Source: Candidatus Nitrosopumilus sp. (GTDB lineage: Archaea > Thermoproteota > Nitrososphaeria > Nitrososphaerales > Nitrosopumilaceae). From it: a DNA stretch of 21,825 nucleotides. This document shows, one piece after another, positions 15,142 through 21,734 of the stretch; position 1 is the stretch's first letter, and each line of letters opens with the position of its first letter. Position numbers and translations under genes: made by a program. The stretch covers positions 1 to 21,825 of the forward strand of contig JAOTSS010000034.1 of assembly GCA_029864805.1 (NCBI GenBank), read 5' to 3'. Below the pieces are notes generated by a model, which did no database searches, was not told the DNA's origin, and saw nothing but the letters and a program-made list of their open reading frames with translations.

Positions 15142-15248
15142 ATTCTGCAAATACGCTATTTGTAATCAGTGCAATTCTTGTTCCCTTATTGCTGGTTTCA
15201 CTGAATTATTCTGCAATTAGTGACTTTTACACCTATCCGTACCTTTGA
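15138..15248 (+). CDS. 36-aa signal-peptide-like ORF
   Basis: It begins with an ATGA overlap after the previous gene and reads MNSANTLFVISAILVPLLLV then SLNYSAISDFYTYPYL before a TGA. This is a complete signal peptide with about 10 residues of mature protein. The next reading frame (15245) starts at a TTG that overlaps this TGA (TTGA) and codes for a protein without any signal peptide. The simplest interpretation is that both are one secreted protein separated by a 1-base loss; a -1 shift at TAC-C|CTT would join them. Alternatively this is a separate small peptide with translational coupling. Confidence 0.5.
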   Translation: MNSANTLFVISAILVPLLLVSLNYSAISDFYTYPYL

Positions 15249-15817
15249 ACAAAGCAGAAATAATTCCAAATTTTTCCACAATCTCAAATCAATTCCAAGA
15301 GATACGTGATGAAAAAGACTCTACATGCCATACCACACCATCGATGAATCAATACTGCTACAAAAAACCTAGGATATTTGATGAGCAGGAAAAAGATCAT
15401 CTGTATTCTTTTATCATCGGCAACAATGACATAAATGGAGAAATTCATTTTGACCGTGTGGGTCTGGAAGGAGGCATTTTTACAATAAAAAACATCGTCC
15501 TGGTTGATGAGAATACCGCACTCATGACATTTGCAGACAAGAGTTATCGTATTGGAAACAAGGACAGGACAGACTATGAAATCACTGACAATTTTGAATT
15601 TACTACAGTTGTAGAAAAATATGACACATTCATCACGCATTGTGGCAACTATGAGGGAACAGGTGCAACTCTGGTACAATATCTGGGAGTTACAACCATC
15701 GAAGGATTGGATTATTTTGTGACATGGCATACGGTGATAGTGCCAGAGGAGAGATTCACATGCAAGTATCCTGAACTCATCCAGTACAGCTTGAAACATG
15801 ATTTTGGAGATCTTTGA
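15245..15817 (+). CDS. Secreted-type domain lacking its own signal peptide
   Basis: 190 aa from a TTG. It has no hydrophobic segment, although every comparable neighbour carries a signal or anchor, and the 36-aa ORF that overlaps its start is exactly such a signal. The first part has a Cys pair (STCHTTPSMNQYCYKKPRIF), and the rest is strand-rich: IVLVDENTALMTFADKSYRI, FEFTTVVEKYDTFITHCGNY, VQYLGVTTIEGLDYFVTWHT. The fold resembles a lipocalin- or cystatin-like small beta protein, but I cannot name a family. The next ATG follows 8 bases after the stop. Read as the 3' part of a frameshifted gene beginning at 15138, it would be a secreted protein of about 226 aa. Confidence 0.55.
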   Translation: MNKAEIIPNFSTISNQFQEIRDEKDSTCHTTPSMNQYCYKKPRIFDEQEKDHLYSFIIGNNDINGEIHFDRVGLEGGIFTIKNIVLVDENTALMTFADKSYRIGNKDRTDYEITDNFEFTTVVEKYDTFITHCGNYEGTGATLVQYLGVTTIEGLDYFVTWHTVIVPEERFTCKYPELIQYSLKHDFGDL

Positions 15818-15825
15818 GATAGGAA

Positions 15826-16218
15826 ATGAAGACCAAACATTTGATGATAATTGGAGTTACCGTTACATTGGCAACCATCTTCTTTGTTTTGGGCCCATCA
15901 CAAGGCCATATTGCCGAATATTTTCTCACTGATGAGCAGTTTGAGGAAATAATCTTGAACAATGATAACGAGGACAGATATTTTGCACATGATGAGTCGT
16001 TTGCAGACGAATCCAGGGTAACAGGAAACATGGCGCAAGAAATTTGCTCCATTACTGGCGGCGAATGTCCTCAGAATTATTTTGCAAATGTTTTGGATGA
16101 TGGATCTAAAATGGTGGCAGTGACAAATTGGGATGCAGACACAAAAATAGAAAAATCATTTGTTTTCGTCATTAAAAACAATACTTTGAGTTATGATGTG
16201 AGGGAAAATGAAAACTAG
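15826..16218 (+). CDS. Small secreted/anchored protein, 130 aa
   Basis: Starts MKTKHLMIIGVTVTLATIFF, a signal or anchor helix of the array type. The mature part is acidic (EYFLTDEQFEEIILNNDNED) and contains one Cys pair around EICSITGGECPQNYF. The end is a small strand pair (MVAVTNWDADTKIEKSFVFV). No family recognised; the last 45 residues could resemble a PepSY-like or cystatin-like strand layout, but that is weak. Its last 11 bases overlap the start of the next gene, and both starts share GAAATGAARAC, so it is part of the same transcription unit. Confidence 0.55.
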   Translation: MKTKHLMIIGVTVTLATIFFVLGPSQGHIAEYFLTDEQFEEIILNNDNEDRYFAHDESFADESRVTGNMAQEICSITGGECPQNYFANVLDDGSKMVAVTNWDADTKIEKSFVFVIKNNTLSYDVRENEN

Positions 16219-16636
16219 ATACAAAATAATTATTATCGTTACAGTAATTGCAGTTGCGATTCCAGGGATAATGATTTTTGTGGCTGTACCATTGATGATT
16301 GCAACCAATGCATATTCAGGTTTTATCATGTCATCTACTTCTGATGAAACATTTGAAGAAGATTTTGGAAAAATATCCGAGGTGAAATTTTTTATGGAAA
16401 GATACCCAAATTTTACTACAAACCATTCAGCAGATTTCTTGGGATGGAAAATAATCAGTTATGACGCAGATGTTGGCAAGAATATTGTCCACTTGTCAGT
16501 CAAAAAAAGTGTTTTACATCAAGGTGTGAAAGTCAGTGCAGGTTGTGAGATTGATGCACCTTCTAGTTACACATTAAATATTTTGGATGATAAAGTGACT
16601 GATTATTTAAAAAATGAGTTTTGTTTGGAGAAATAA
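16208..16636 (+). CDS. Membrane-anchored small protein, 142 aa
   Basis: The N-terminus MKTRYKIIIIVTVIAVAIPG and following IMIFVAVPLMIA form one or two hydrophobic helices. The outside part has a central strand-rich unit (FLGWKIISYDADVGKNIVHL, then SVKKSVLHQGVKVSAGCEI) with two Cys, the second close to the C-terminus (FCLEK). The nucleotide start (AAAATGAAAACTAGATACAAA) is almost identical to that of the 155-aa gene at 13415, although the rest of the proteins is unrelated. The protein family is not recognised. The next gene starts 2 bases after the stop. Confidence 0.55.
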   Translation: MKTRYKIIIIVTVIAVAIPGIMIFVAVPLMIATNAYSGFIMSSTSDETFEEDFGKISEVKFFMERYPNFTTNHSADFLGWKIISYDADVGKNIVHLSVKKSVLHQGVKVSAGCEIDAPSSYTLNILDDKVTDYLKNEFCLEK

Positions 16637-16637
16637 A

Positions 16638-17246
16638 ATGAAAAGTAAACTTTTGATAATTGTTGCAGTGGGTTTAGTCCTATTTCCACTAATCCCACTA
16701 CTGCAACATCATATTGGAAATCAAGTTATGGTAGATAATTTTTCAGTTGGTGGCAGTACTGTTTGGCTAATCTCTATTGTTTTTTCTATGATGTCGTGGT
16801 TTTTGTTTGCATGGGCATCAAAGAGAATCAAAGTAGAAGGAATTCCTTTGAGTGTAATTTCAGGATCTGTTTTAATTATTCCATTTAATGATGTGTTAGG
16901 GCCAATGGCTGCAGTAATTGTCGGATTGGTTGCAGGATTTGTGGCATTTATGTTCCACAAACACATCACCAACAGGGACAAAAAATCCCTGATAATCACC
17001 ATTGCCATTGCCACTGTCACAGTATCTTATCTTGTATTATCTGTGATGATAATTCTGGCATCAAACACCCTTCACATGTGGGACACTGGAAATGGCATCG
17101 GTGAATGGAGTGGAACAGCCGATGGAATGGAAAGACAAGTTCACTTCGATTGGAGAACTGTGGAAACTATCTGGATTGTCATTTTAGTAATACCGGGAGT
17201 AATCATAGCTTACAAATTTTATGAGAGAATTAAATTAAAATATTAA
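16638..17246 (+). CDS. Multi-span membrane protein, 202 aa
   Basis: The ATG at 16638 is chosen over an upstream TTG because MKSKLLIIVAVGLV matches the array start. Five hydrophobic segments are visible: LLIIVAVGLVLFPLIPLL, TVWLISIVFSMMSWFLFAWA, SVISGSVLIIPF with GPMAAVIVGLVAGFVAFM, SLIITIAIATVTVSYLVLSV and TIWIVILVIPGVIIAYKF. The segment GPMAAVIVGLVAGFVAF is reminiscent of the G-P-x-A-A-x-x-x-G-x-x-A-G stretch of ammonium transporters. The protein is only half their length and lacks the other landmarks, so this may be convergence or a fragment of such a fold. It is the only polytopic protein in the array and could be an anchor or transport partner for its neighbours. Confidence 0.6.
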   Translation: MKSKLLIIVAVGLVLFPLIPLLQHHIGNQVMVDNFSVGGSTVWLISIVFSMMSWFLFAWASKRIKVEGIPLSVISGSVLIIPFNDVLGPMAAVIVGLVAGFVAFMFHKHITNRDKKSLIITIAIATVTVSYLVLSVMIILASNTLHMWDTGNGIGEWSGTADGMERQVHFDWRTVETIWIVILVIPGVIIAYKFYERIKLKY

Positions 17247-17263
17247 AAATTGACCGAAGAAAA

Positions 17264-17974
17264 ATGAAAATCAGATACAAAATATTTTTAATCGCTCTTT
17301 GCGTGCTGTTTGTTTCATATGTGCCAATAATCTCATCCGCTCTCGGACCTGAAGATGTTCTTAATCCTGCCAGCATCATATATTTTCCAAGCGTTGTGAT
17401 CCAGCTTGCTGCCAACGAAGGCAATGGAATAATCTGTGTTGACGCTTGCGGTCCATGCAGTGCGTGGGGTCCTCATCACCTTCTAGTGGACGGTGAGTGT
17501 AAGATTCCAGACAGGGTTGAAGATTGTTATTCCATTTCACCGCCAATGGAGTGGGAGTTTATAAATAACAACTGCATCCCACTATCTGGAGTTTACAATT
17601 ATAACAATACAATACCGCATGATCCCGAAGAGTTTGCAAATCATGACAGTCCAAATATAGATTATTTGATAGTTTTTGAAACTGGGGAGATTTTTTCCGG
17701 ACAGTACATGATTACTAATGGAACAGTCCAGAGAATTTCTTTTATTGAAAATTCACGAACCCTCACAGTTAACCTAGAGCAGACAGGAAATGGCACAATA
17801 GAATTAATTGCATATTTTTGGCTGTTTTATCCAAGTAATATCGAGGCAGAACAAGGTTATGATGTGTATGCAGACGGTAAAAAAATAGAGCATGTACAAC
17901 GTACGCTATCCCTGTTTGAGATACCTTTTGAAAAAGATACAAAAGAAATTACAATAGCAAGAAAAATTCCATAG
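17264..17974 (+). CDS. Secreted Cys-rich protein with archaeal surface beta domain
   Basis: 236 aa. Signal peptide MKIRYKIFLIALCVLFVSYV ending near IISSALG. Residues about 55-110 carry eight Cys: IICVDACGPCSAWG, GECKIPDRVEDCYS and NNCIPL. From about residue 130 a beta-sandwich follows: LIVFETGEIFSGQYMITNGT, then ISFIENSRTLTVNLEQTGNG, VYADGKKIEHVQ and IPFEKDTKEITIA. Its pattern (Y-x-I-T-N-G-x-V, S-x-x-L-x-V-x-L, V-Y-x-D-G-K, I-P-F-x-x-x-T-x-x-I-x-I) is one I know from many Nitrososphaerota surface proteins that carry C-terminal PEFG-type sorting signals. Here the protein ends right after this domain, with no membrane tail, so it may be released or held by a partner. Confidence 0.6.
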   Translation: MKIRYKIFLIALCVLFVSYVPIISSALGPEDVLNPASIIYFPSVVIQLAANEGNGIICVDACGPCSAWGPHHLLVDGECKIPDRVEDCYSISPPMEWEFINNNCIPLSGVYNYNNTIPHDPEEFANHDSPNIDYLIVFETGEIFSGQYMITNGTVQRISFIENSRTLTVNLEQTGNGTIELIAYFWLFYPSNIEAEQGYDVYADGKKIEHVQRTLSLFEIPFEKDTKEITIARKIP

Positions 17975-18013
17975 CAAATCAATTCTTAGAACACTTTATG
18001 AATCCCAATTTAG

Positions 18014-18205
18014 ATGGTAATCTGCATGGTCATCTTATACGCAATCATTGGAGCCATAACGACTATCGGGGCTATCTTATTACGATACTATCTGGCAGAA
18101 CGCAAAAAAGCACCAAGAAATGACAAGTTTTGCTATAATTGCAGCCTAAACTTTCCAAACAAATACACCGTGTGTCCGAAATGCGGAATAAAATTCGGCA
18201 GTTGA
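18014..18205 (+). CDS. One-helix membrane protein with zinc ribbon
   Basis: 63 aa. One N-terminal helix (MVICMVILYAIIGAITTIGA) then a basic stretch (RYYLAERKKAPRN), so the C-terminus is probably cytosolic. It ends with a compact zinc ribbon, CYNCSLNFPNKYTVCPKCG (C-x2-C, 10 residues, C-x2-C). Such membrane-tethered ribbons are frequent small archaeal proteins of unknown function. The next gene starts 2 bases after the stop. It lacks the MKT start seen in most neighbours. Confidence 0.6.
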   Translation: MVICMVILYAIIGAITTIGAILLRYYLAERKKAPRNDKFCYNCSLNFPNKYTVCPKCGIKFGS

Positions 18206-18207
18206 AA

Positions 18208-19344
18208 ATGAAAACCATTCTTTTGATAATAATCGGAATGCTTTTCTCAGTTAGTCTTATCATGTTACCCGTATATGCTGTAGAAACTTTTGACGGCAAG
18301 GCTTCATTTGAAAGAGTGCCTGAAATTATAATTTCAGATGTGCCAAATGAGTTTGAGATAAAATTACATTATGTGGGGAAACCGTATGTTTTGTACGATC
18401 TTACTCCAATAATTGACATTAATCCAGAATCAGCCATCCCATTTGTACAAATTGAAACTGTGACATCCGAATTATATCCATCAGTACCGGGTAGAATTCC
18501 AGTTATAATCACAATTGACAAAGATATTCCCCATCAAAAGATATTCCTCAGTGTTAGTTATGATGCAAAGGGAATGGGGGATATTCCATACAAAAGTTCG
18601 TGGTCTGACTTTTTAACGCTTGAAATTGGGGATGATCAAGACTACTCAACAACTGAATCTCTTGCAGAAGAGCAGATTCTCATGCTCGTAGATGATGGCA
18701 TAAAAATAACATACTATACAGGTCAGAACATTATCTCGTCTTTTTTTAATTCAGAATCCTCATCAGTGATATTTGAAACTGAAAATAATGCGACTTTGGA
18801 TGCAAAGGTACCAAAACTACACAAACACGGTGAGGAATTATTTGTACTCAGAAATGGCGAAGAAAGTATTGTAGACAAACAAGTAGATGATTGTTTTTAT
18901 CATGTAACACTTGAGACGCAAACACCGGAAAAAATTGAATTTGTTATTAGTTATTGGCCTGAACAGAATACAAAATTAGCAGACAAATGTGAAAAGATCT
19001 CATCAGCCCCATCAAAACAACTAAAGTTTGGAATTAATTATTATGACATATTGTGCAAGCAAGGACTAGAACTTGTAATAAAATCCAGTGACTCTTCTCC
19101 TGCATGCGTTCATCCCGAAACTAAGGCAAAACTCTTTGAACGCGGATGGACAGATGACGCAAACATCAGTGGTGAAAGTTCTAGACATTGCTATCTCAAG
19201 CCAGAAACAGGTCTTTGCAAGGCAGCAATTGAGAAATACTATTTTGATTGGGAAACTAATTCATGTAGATCATTTACCTGGGGAGGATGTGGCGGAGTAG
19301 TTCCATACGATACGTTGGAATCTTGTAAGAATCTTTGCAATTAG
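18208..19344 (+). CDS. Secreted protein with C-terminal Kunitz (BPTI-type) domain
   Basis: 378 aa from the ATG at 18208, which gives the array-type signal peptide MKTILLIIIGMLFSVSLIML with cleavage after PVYA; the upstream TTG frame overlaps the zinc-ribbon gene and is rejected. Residues 25-145 and 150-270 are strand-rich. Around residues 280-315 is a Cys-bounded unit, ILCKQGLELVIKSSDSSPAC then VHPETKAKLFERGW, known to me from other Nitrososphaerota secreted proteins. The last 50 residues form a Kunitz domain: Cys328, 337, 353, 361, 373, 377, spacing 8-15-7-11-3, one residue shorter than BPTI (12) in the fourth interval. GLCKA places Lys338 at the P1 position; FTWGGCGG matches the conserved F-x-Y-G-G-C core. 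It is predicted to bind trypsin-like serine proteases; not proven. Confidence 0.75.
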   Translation: MKTILLIIIGMLFSVSLIMLPVYAVETFDGKASFERVPEIIISDVPNEFEIKLHYVGKPYVLYDLTPIIDINPESAIPFVQIETVTSELYPSVPGRIPVIITIDKDIPHQKIFLSVSYDAKGMGDIPYKSSWSDFLTLEIGDDQDYSTTESLAEEQILMLVDDGIKITYYTGQNIISSFFNSESSSVIFETENNATLDAKVPKLHKHGEELFVLRNGEESIVDKQVDDCFYHVTLETQTPEKIEFVISYWPEQNTKLADKCEKISSAPSKQLKFGINYYDILCKQGLELVIKSSDSSPACVHPETKAKLFERGWTDDANISGESSRHCYLKPETGLCKAAIEKYYFDWETNSCRSFTWGGCGGVVPYDTLESCKNLCN

Positions 19345-19352
19345 GAGAAAAA

Positions 19353-19490
19353 ATGATTGGAGAATTTTTTCGCACATTATGCAAATACCGATTGTTTCAC
19401 GACTATCAGAAAAATGAAAAGGGTGAAGAGCGATGCTCATTTTGTAATAAAGAAAGGAATTATGATGACGTTGGTGGCTTTTTACCGTGA
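19353..19490 (+). CDS. Small zinc-finger-like protein, 45 aa
   Basis: Starts at an ATG with AGGAG six bases ahead (19343-19347), directly after the Kunitz gene. The protein reads MIGEFFRTLCKYRLFHDYQK, then NEKGEERCSFCNKERNYDDV. The pattern C-x5-H with C-x2-C fits a small zinc-ribbon-like fold (C-K-x3-x-x-H...R-x-C-x-F-C-x-K), a type seen as short stand-alone proteins in archaea. It has no signal peptide. It is in a different frame from the long open frame that runs through here, whose upstream extension (19357-19497) is therefore probably not translated. Confidence 0.55.
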   Translation: MIGEFFRTLCKYRLFHDYQKNEKGEERCSFCNKERNYDDVGGFLP

Positions 19491-19497
19491 TGAAAAA

Positions 19498-20820
19498 ATG
19501 AAAACTAGTTTTCTAATCATTATAGGTGTCATTTTTGGAATCATAATCCTAGTTGCACTGACTGCATTTGTTGTTCCAATAATTGAGGCAAATCATCAGA
19601 AGGAATGCGTCTATGATGGTGGAAAGGTTACAGGATTTTTAAAATGCACTATAATTCGTATGGATTATGCTGTTGATTCCCCAACAGTGTTTATCAATCT
19701 AGGTGCAACTGATCCTGAAAATAAAAATTCTGTCTTTCCAAAAGAGATAACCGTTGTACTGGGAGAAAACAGCACAGTTACATGGATTAATACAGACGGC
19801 CAGCAACACTTTATCAATTTTAAAAAATGGGCAATCGGTCCACTGAATCAAGGGGACAAACAATCGATTACGTTTAACCATACTGGAGTGTACAAGTATT
19901 TTTCAGCAGACTCGCCATCCATTTCAGGTTCTGTAATTGTAAAGTCTGGTTTAGACAGAAATGAACTAGACAATTTTGCATCCATTCTAGCTGAAATAAA
20001 TGAAGAGTCAATCATTCATCAAAAGAATAACAATCAGGAAAAATCTGAAATACAACTGAACCTGATGAAAGAAAAACAAAAAGAGATTGCATCAAAAATC
20101 CTTGGGGTAGATATTTCTAAAGCATATGTTGCTGAAGGTTGGAACTATCCATTCAAGGAATCATCAGAGGTAACGATGTTTAATCCAGAATTTGAAAAAC
20201 CAGTATGCAGCATTTCGGAAAAAATTCCCGTACATCTACAAATAATTCAACAGTCCGAGATGTTTCAAATGTTTGTCGAAAAGTATTCTCAACATCGATT
20301 GATGATAGACATTTCTGATGAAAGATACGGTGAGGGATTGGTCCACTATGATCTCATTGCAACATCGGATGATGAATCATTTACCGCAAGAACATATTTT
20401 CATCTGGATTCATGCACTGATGAGATGAAATGGCCATACTTTCTACTCTGTAAGGACACCAGAAGTGAGGAGCACATCGCCACGAGAATAAAGTCAGAGA
20501 TAATCTCCAGTCTTGAGAACAATGAATTTTGCAATATCGAGTTTGAGCCATGGCATCAAGATCTTCTCGACTATCAAGCCAAAATTTCAGAAGAACTGCA
20601 CAGACTTGCTCAGGGAAAAGTCCCGATAGATTCAGAGGGTGTTCCATCACAGAATTTCTTTTCAGATTTTGAAAGGTTGGGATTGCTAAATGACATTATA
20701 CGGTATTATGAATCAGAAAATTTAGACTATGAAAAGATGCAGGAGGATGTTGCAGAATACAACAAGAAATTTGGCAGTCTTCCTGACGAATTTTTGGAGT
20801 TGATTGAGAAGAGAAAATGA
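19498..20820 (+). CDS. Membrane-anchored protein with degenerate cupredoxin domain
   Basis: 440 aa from the ATG at 19498. The longer frame from 19357 is rejected because it overlaps a better small gene and because MKTSFLIIIGVIFGIIILVA is the array-type start. One anchor helix, then a Cys pair (ECVYDGG and FLKCTI). Residues about 60-150 resemble the cupredoxin fold of thaumarchaeal blue copper proteins: ITVVLGENSTVTWINTDGQQ with His104, then TFNHTGVYKYFSADSPSISG and SVIVKSG. The usual copper ligands of the C-terminal loop (C, H, M) appear as Phe135, Ser139 and Ile142, so copper binding is probably lost. The rest, about 290 residues, is helical and charged with a strand-rich part (LVHYDLIATSDDESFTARTY) and several Cys. 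It ends EKRK with an ATGA overlap to a stub. Confidence 0.65.
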   Translation: MKTSFLIIIGVIFGIIILVALTAFVVPIIEANHQKECVYDGGKVTGFLKCTIIRMDYAVDSPTVFINLGATDPENKNSVFPKEITVVLGENSTVTWINTDGQQHFINFKKWAIGPLNQGDKQSITFNHTGVYKYFSADSPSISGSVIVKSGLDRNELDNFASILAEINEESIIHQKNNNQEKSEIQLNLMKEKQKEIASKILGVDISKAYVAEGWNYPFKESSEVTMFNPEFEKPVCSISEKIPVHLQIIQQSEMFQMFVEKYSQHRLMIDISDERYGEGLVHYDLIATSDDESFTARTYFHLDSCTDEMKWPYFLLCKDTRSEEHIATRIKSEIISSLENNEFCNIEFEPWHQDLLDYQAKISEELHRLAQGKVPIDSEGVPSQNFFSDFERLGLLNDIIRYYESENLDYEKMQEDVAEYNKKFGSLPDEFLELIEKRK

Positions 20821-20876
20821 AGACAGTCATAAAAGATTCTCTTATGTCTCTAAAAGAATCTAGACAATGCTCCTAA
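20817..20876 (+). pseudogene. Truncated array member (MKT stub)
   Basis: After the last array gene the same junction repeats (GAGAAGAGAAAATGAAGACA): an ATG overlapping the stop opens a frame MKTVIKDSLMSLKESRQCS that ends after 19 codons with no hydrophobic segment. It overlaps the end of the convergent Yip1-like gene and a hairpin. It looks like the 5' tag of a further array gene whose body has been lost, or a fortuitous frame following a conserved junction. Confidence 0.4.
20834..20861. terminator. Hairpin between convergent genes
   Basis: AGATTCT (20834-20840) pairs perfectly with AGAATCT (20855-20861) around a 14-base loop. It sits between the end of the array and the end of the convergent 224-aa gene, a natural place for a two-way transcription end. 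Confidence 0.4.
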
Positions 20877-21524
20877 AACTCCCATTGCAGCACCAAATAC
20901 AATGTGAATAAAAAATAAAATGCAAATTGCAGCTACAATTGTAATAATTGTATTTTTGAGACTAAATCCATTTAGTATTCTTGTTGCCTTTACAAGTAAC
21001 AACAACGTCCATCCTCCAAAAAATACTGCAAAAGCATAAGACATTATGGAAGATGAGAAAAAATCCACAACATAACTTTGAGATAAGTCTTGGTCAAAGT
21101 CAAGTGAATTGCCTGCATCTTCCATGTACAAGTAATTTGTCGTAAATGATGTTGCTACTCCCAATCCTATTGCACTTATGATTGATGGAATCAGGCAAAA
21201 TGATAGTATGGTCACTGCTTTGCCATAGCTTGCATTTCCGCCAAGTTTTTGCCCTACCCAGTAAATAGCATAAATTAGAACAAAATTTTGAATTATGGAA
21301 ATTACTATTCGCATCACAAGTGACACGGATTTCATTAACAACAGATCTTGTTCAGAAGGGCCTCCCCATTGATTCATTTCTACCAAGTTAGGAAATATTA
21401 CTACAAGTCCTGCAATTGCAAATATTGCAAGTGCCTGTCTATAATGTGGAGAAAAATCCTGAGCAATTTCTTCAAAACAGGAATTAGGCCTAGTTATTAC
21501 ATTAAAAATTAGTTTATAATTCAT
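20850..21524 (-). CDS. Yip1-family-like integral membrane protein
   Basis: 224 aa. The N-terminal cytosolic part (MNYKLIFNVITRPNSCFEEI) with the P-x-x-x-F-x-x-I pattern, followed by five hydrophobic segments (ALAIFAIAGLVVIF, MRIVISIIQNFVLIYAIYWV, TILSFCLIPSIISAIGLGVA, SYAFAVFFGGWTLLLLVKAT, IITIVAAICILFFIHIVFGA), matches the Yip1/YIF1-like superfamily (PF04893) of prokaryotes. The stretch QKLGGNASYGKAVTILSFCL with L-x-P-S-I is typical. The function of prokaryotic members is unknown. Its ATG is 16 bases from the end of repeat copy 3, which may provide or contain its promoter. A membrane loop near residues 130-150 is acidic and probably outside. Confidence 0.7.
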   Translation of the reverse strand: MNYKLIFNVITRPNSCFEEIAQDFSPHYRQALAIFAIAGLVVIFPNLVEMNQWGGPSEQDLLLMKSVSLVMRIVISIIQNFVLIYAIYWVGQKLGGNASYGKAVTILSFCLIPSIISAIGLGVATSFTTNYLYMEDAGNSLDFDQDLSQSYVVDFFSSSIMSYAFAVFFGGWTLLLLVKATRILNGFSLKNTIITIVAAICILFFIHIVFGAAMGVLGALSRFF

Positions 21525-21540
21525 TTTTTCAAAATTCTTC

Positions 21541-21633
21541 TTCCACGTGGGTCTTTTATTTTACTTCATAACTATATCCCCCTGCACGTTGTACTTCCAA
21601 TCAAATTTGAACCAGTCTAATGTAAAAATATAA
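21541..21633 (-). repeat. Dispersed repeat, copy 3 (core 54 bp, extended about 93 bp)
   Basis: On the minus strand the core reads GTACAACGTGCAGGGGGA, TATAGTTATGAAG and, after 12 bases, ACCCACGTGGAA (21552-21541). Upstream on the same strand GGTTCAAATTT and TTATATTTTTACAT (about 21620-21633) match the flank of copy 1. It ends 16 bases before the ATG of the Yip1-like gene and might be its promoter or leader. Confidence 0.65.
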
Positions 21634-21734
21634 CCGCCATCTAAATGTCCGAAACATCAAAACAGTCAAAATAATCACGTTTTCATCTGAATCAATAGTA
21701 TCTCTTTAATTCCAGTTTGAATAACTTTCATGTT

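Noticed and set aside
15284..15799. 171-aa minus-strand open frame opposite the 190-aa gene
   Set aside because: It is antisense to a better frame, has unusual composition rich in Cys, Phe and Ile, and no family features; it is a shadow.
17998..18120. Frame from ATG 17998 (MNPNLDGNLHGHL)
   Set aside because: It overlaps the zinc-ribbon gene in another frame and has no hydrophobic or domain features.
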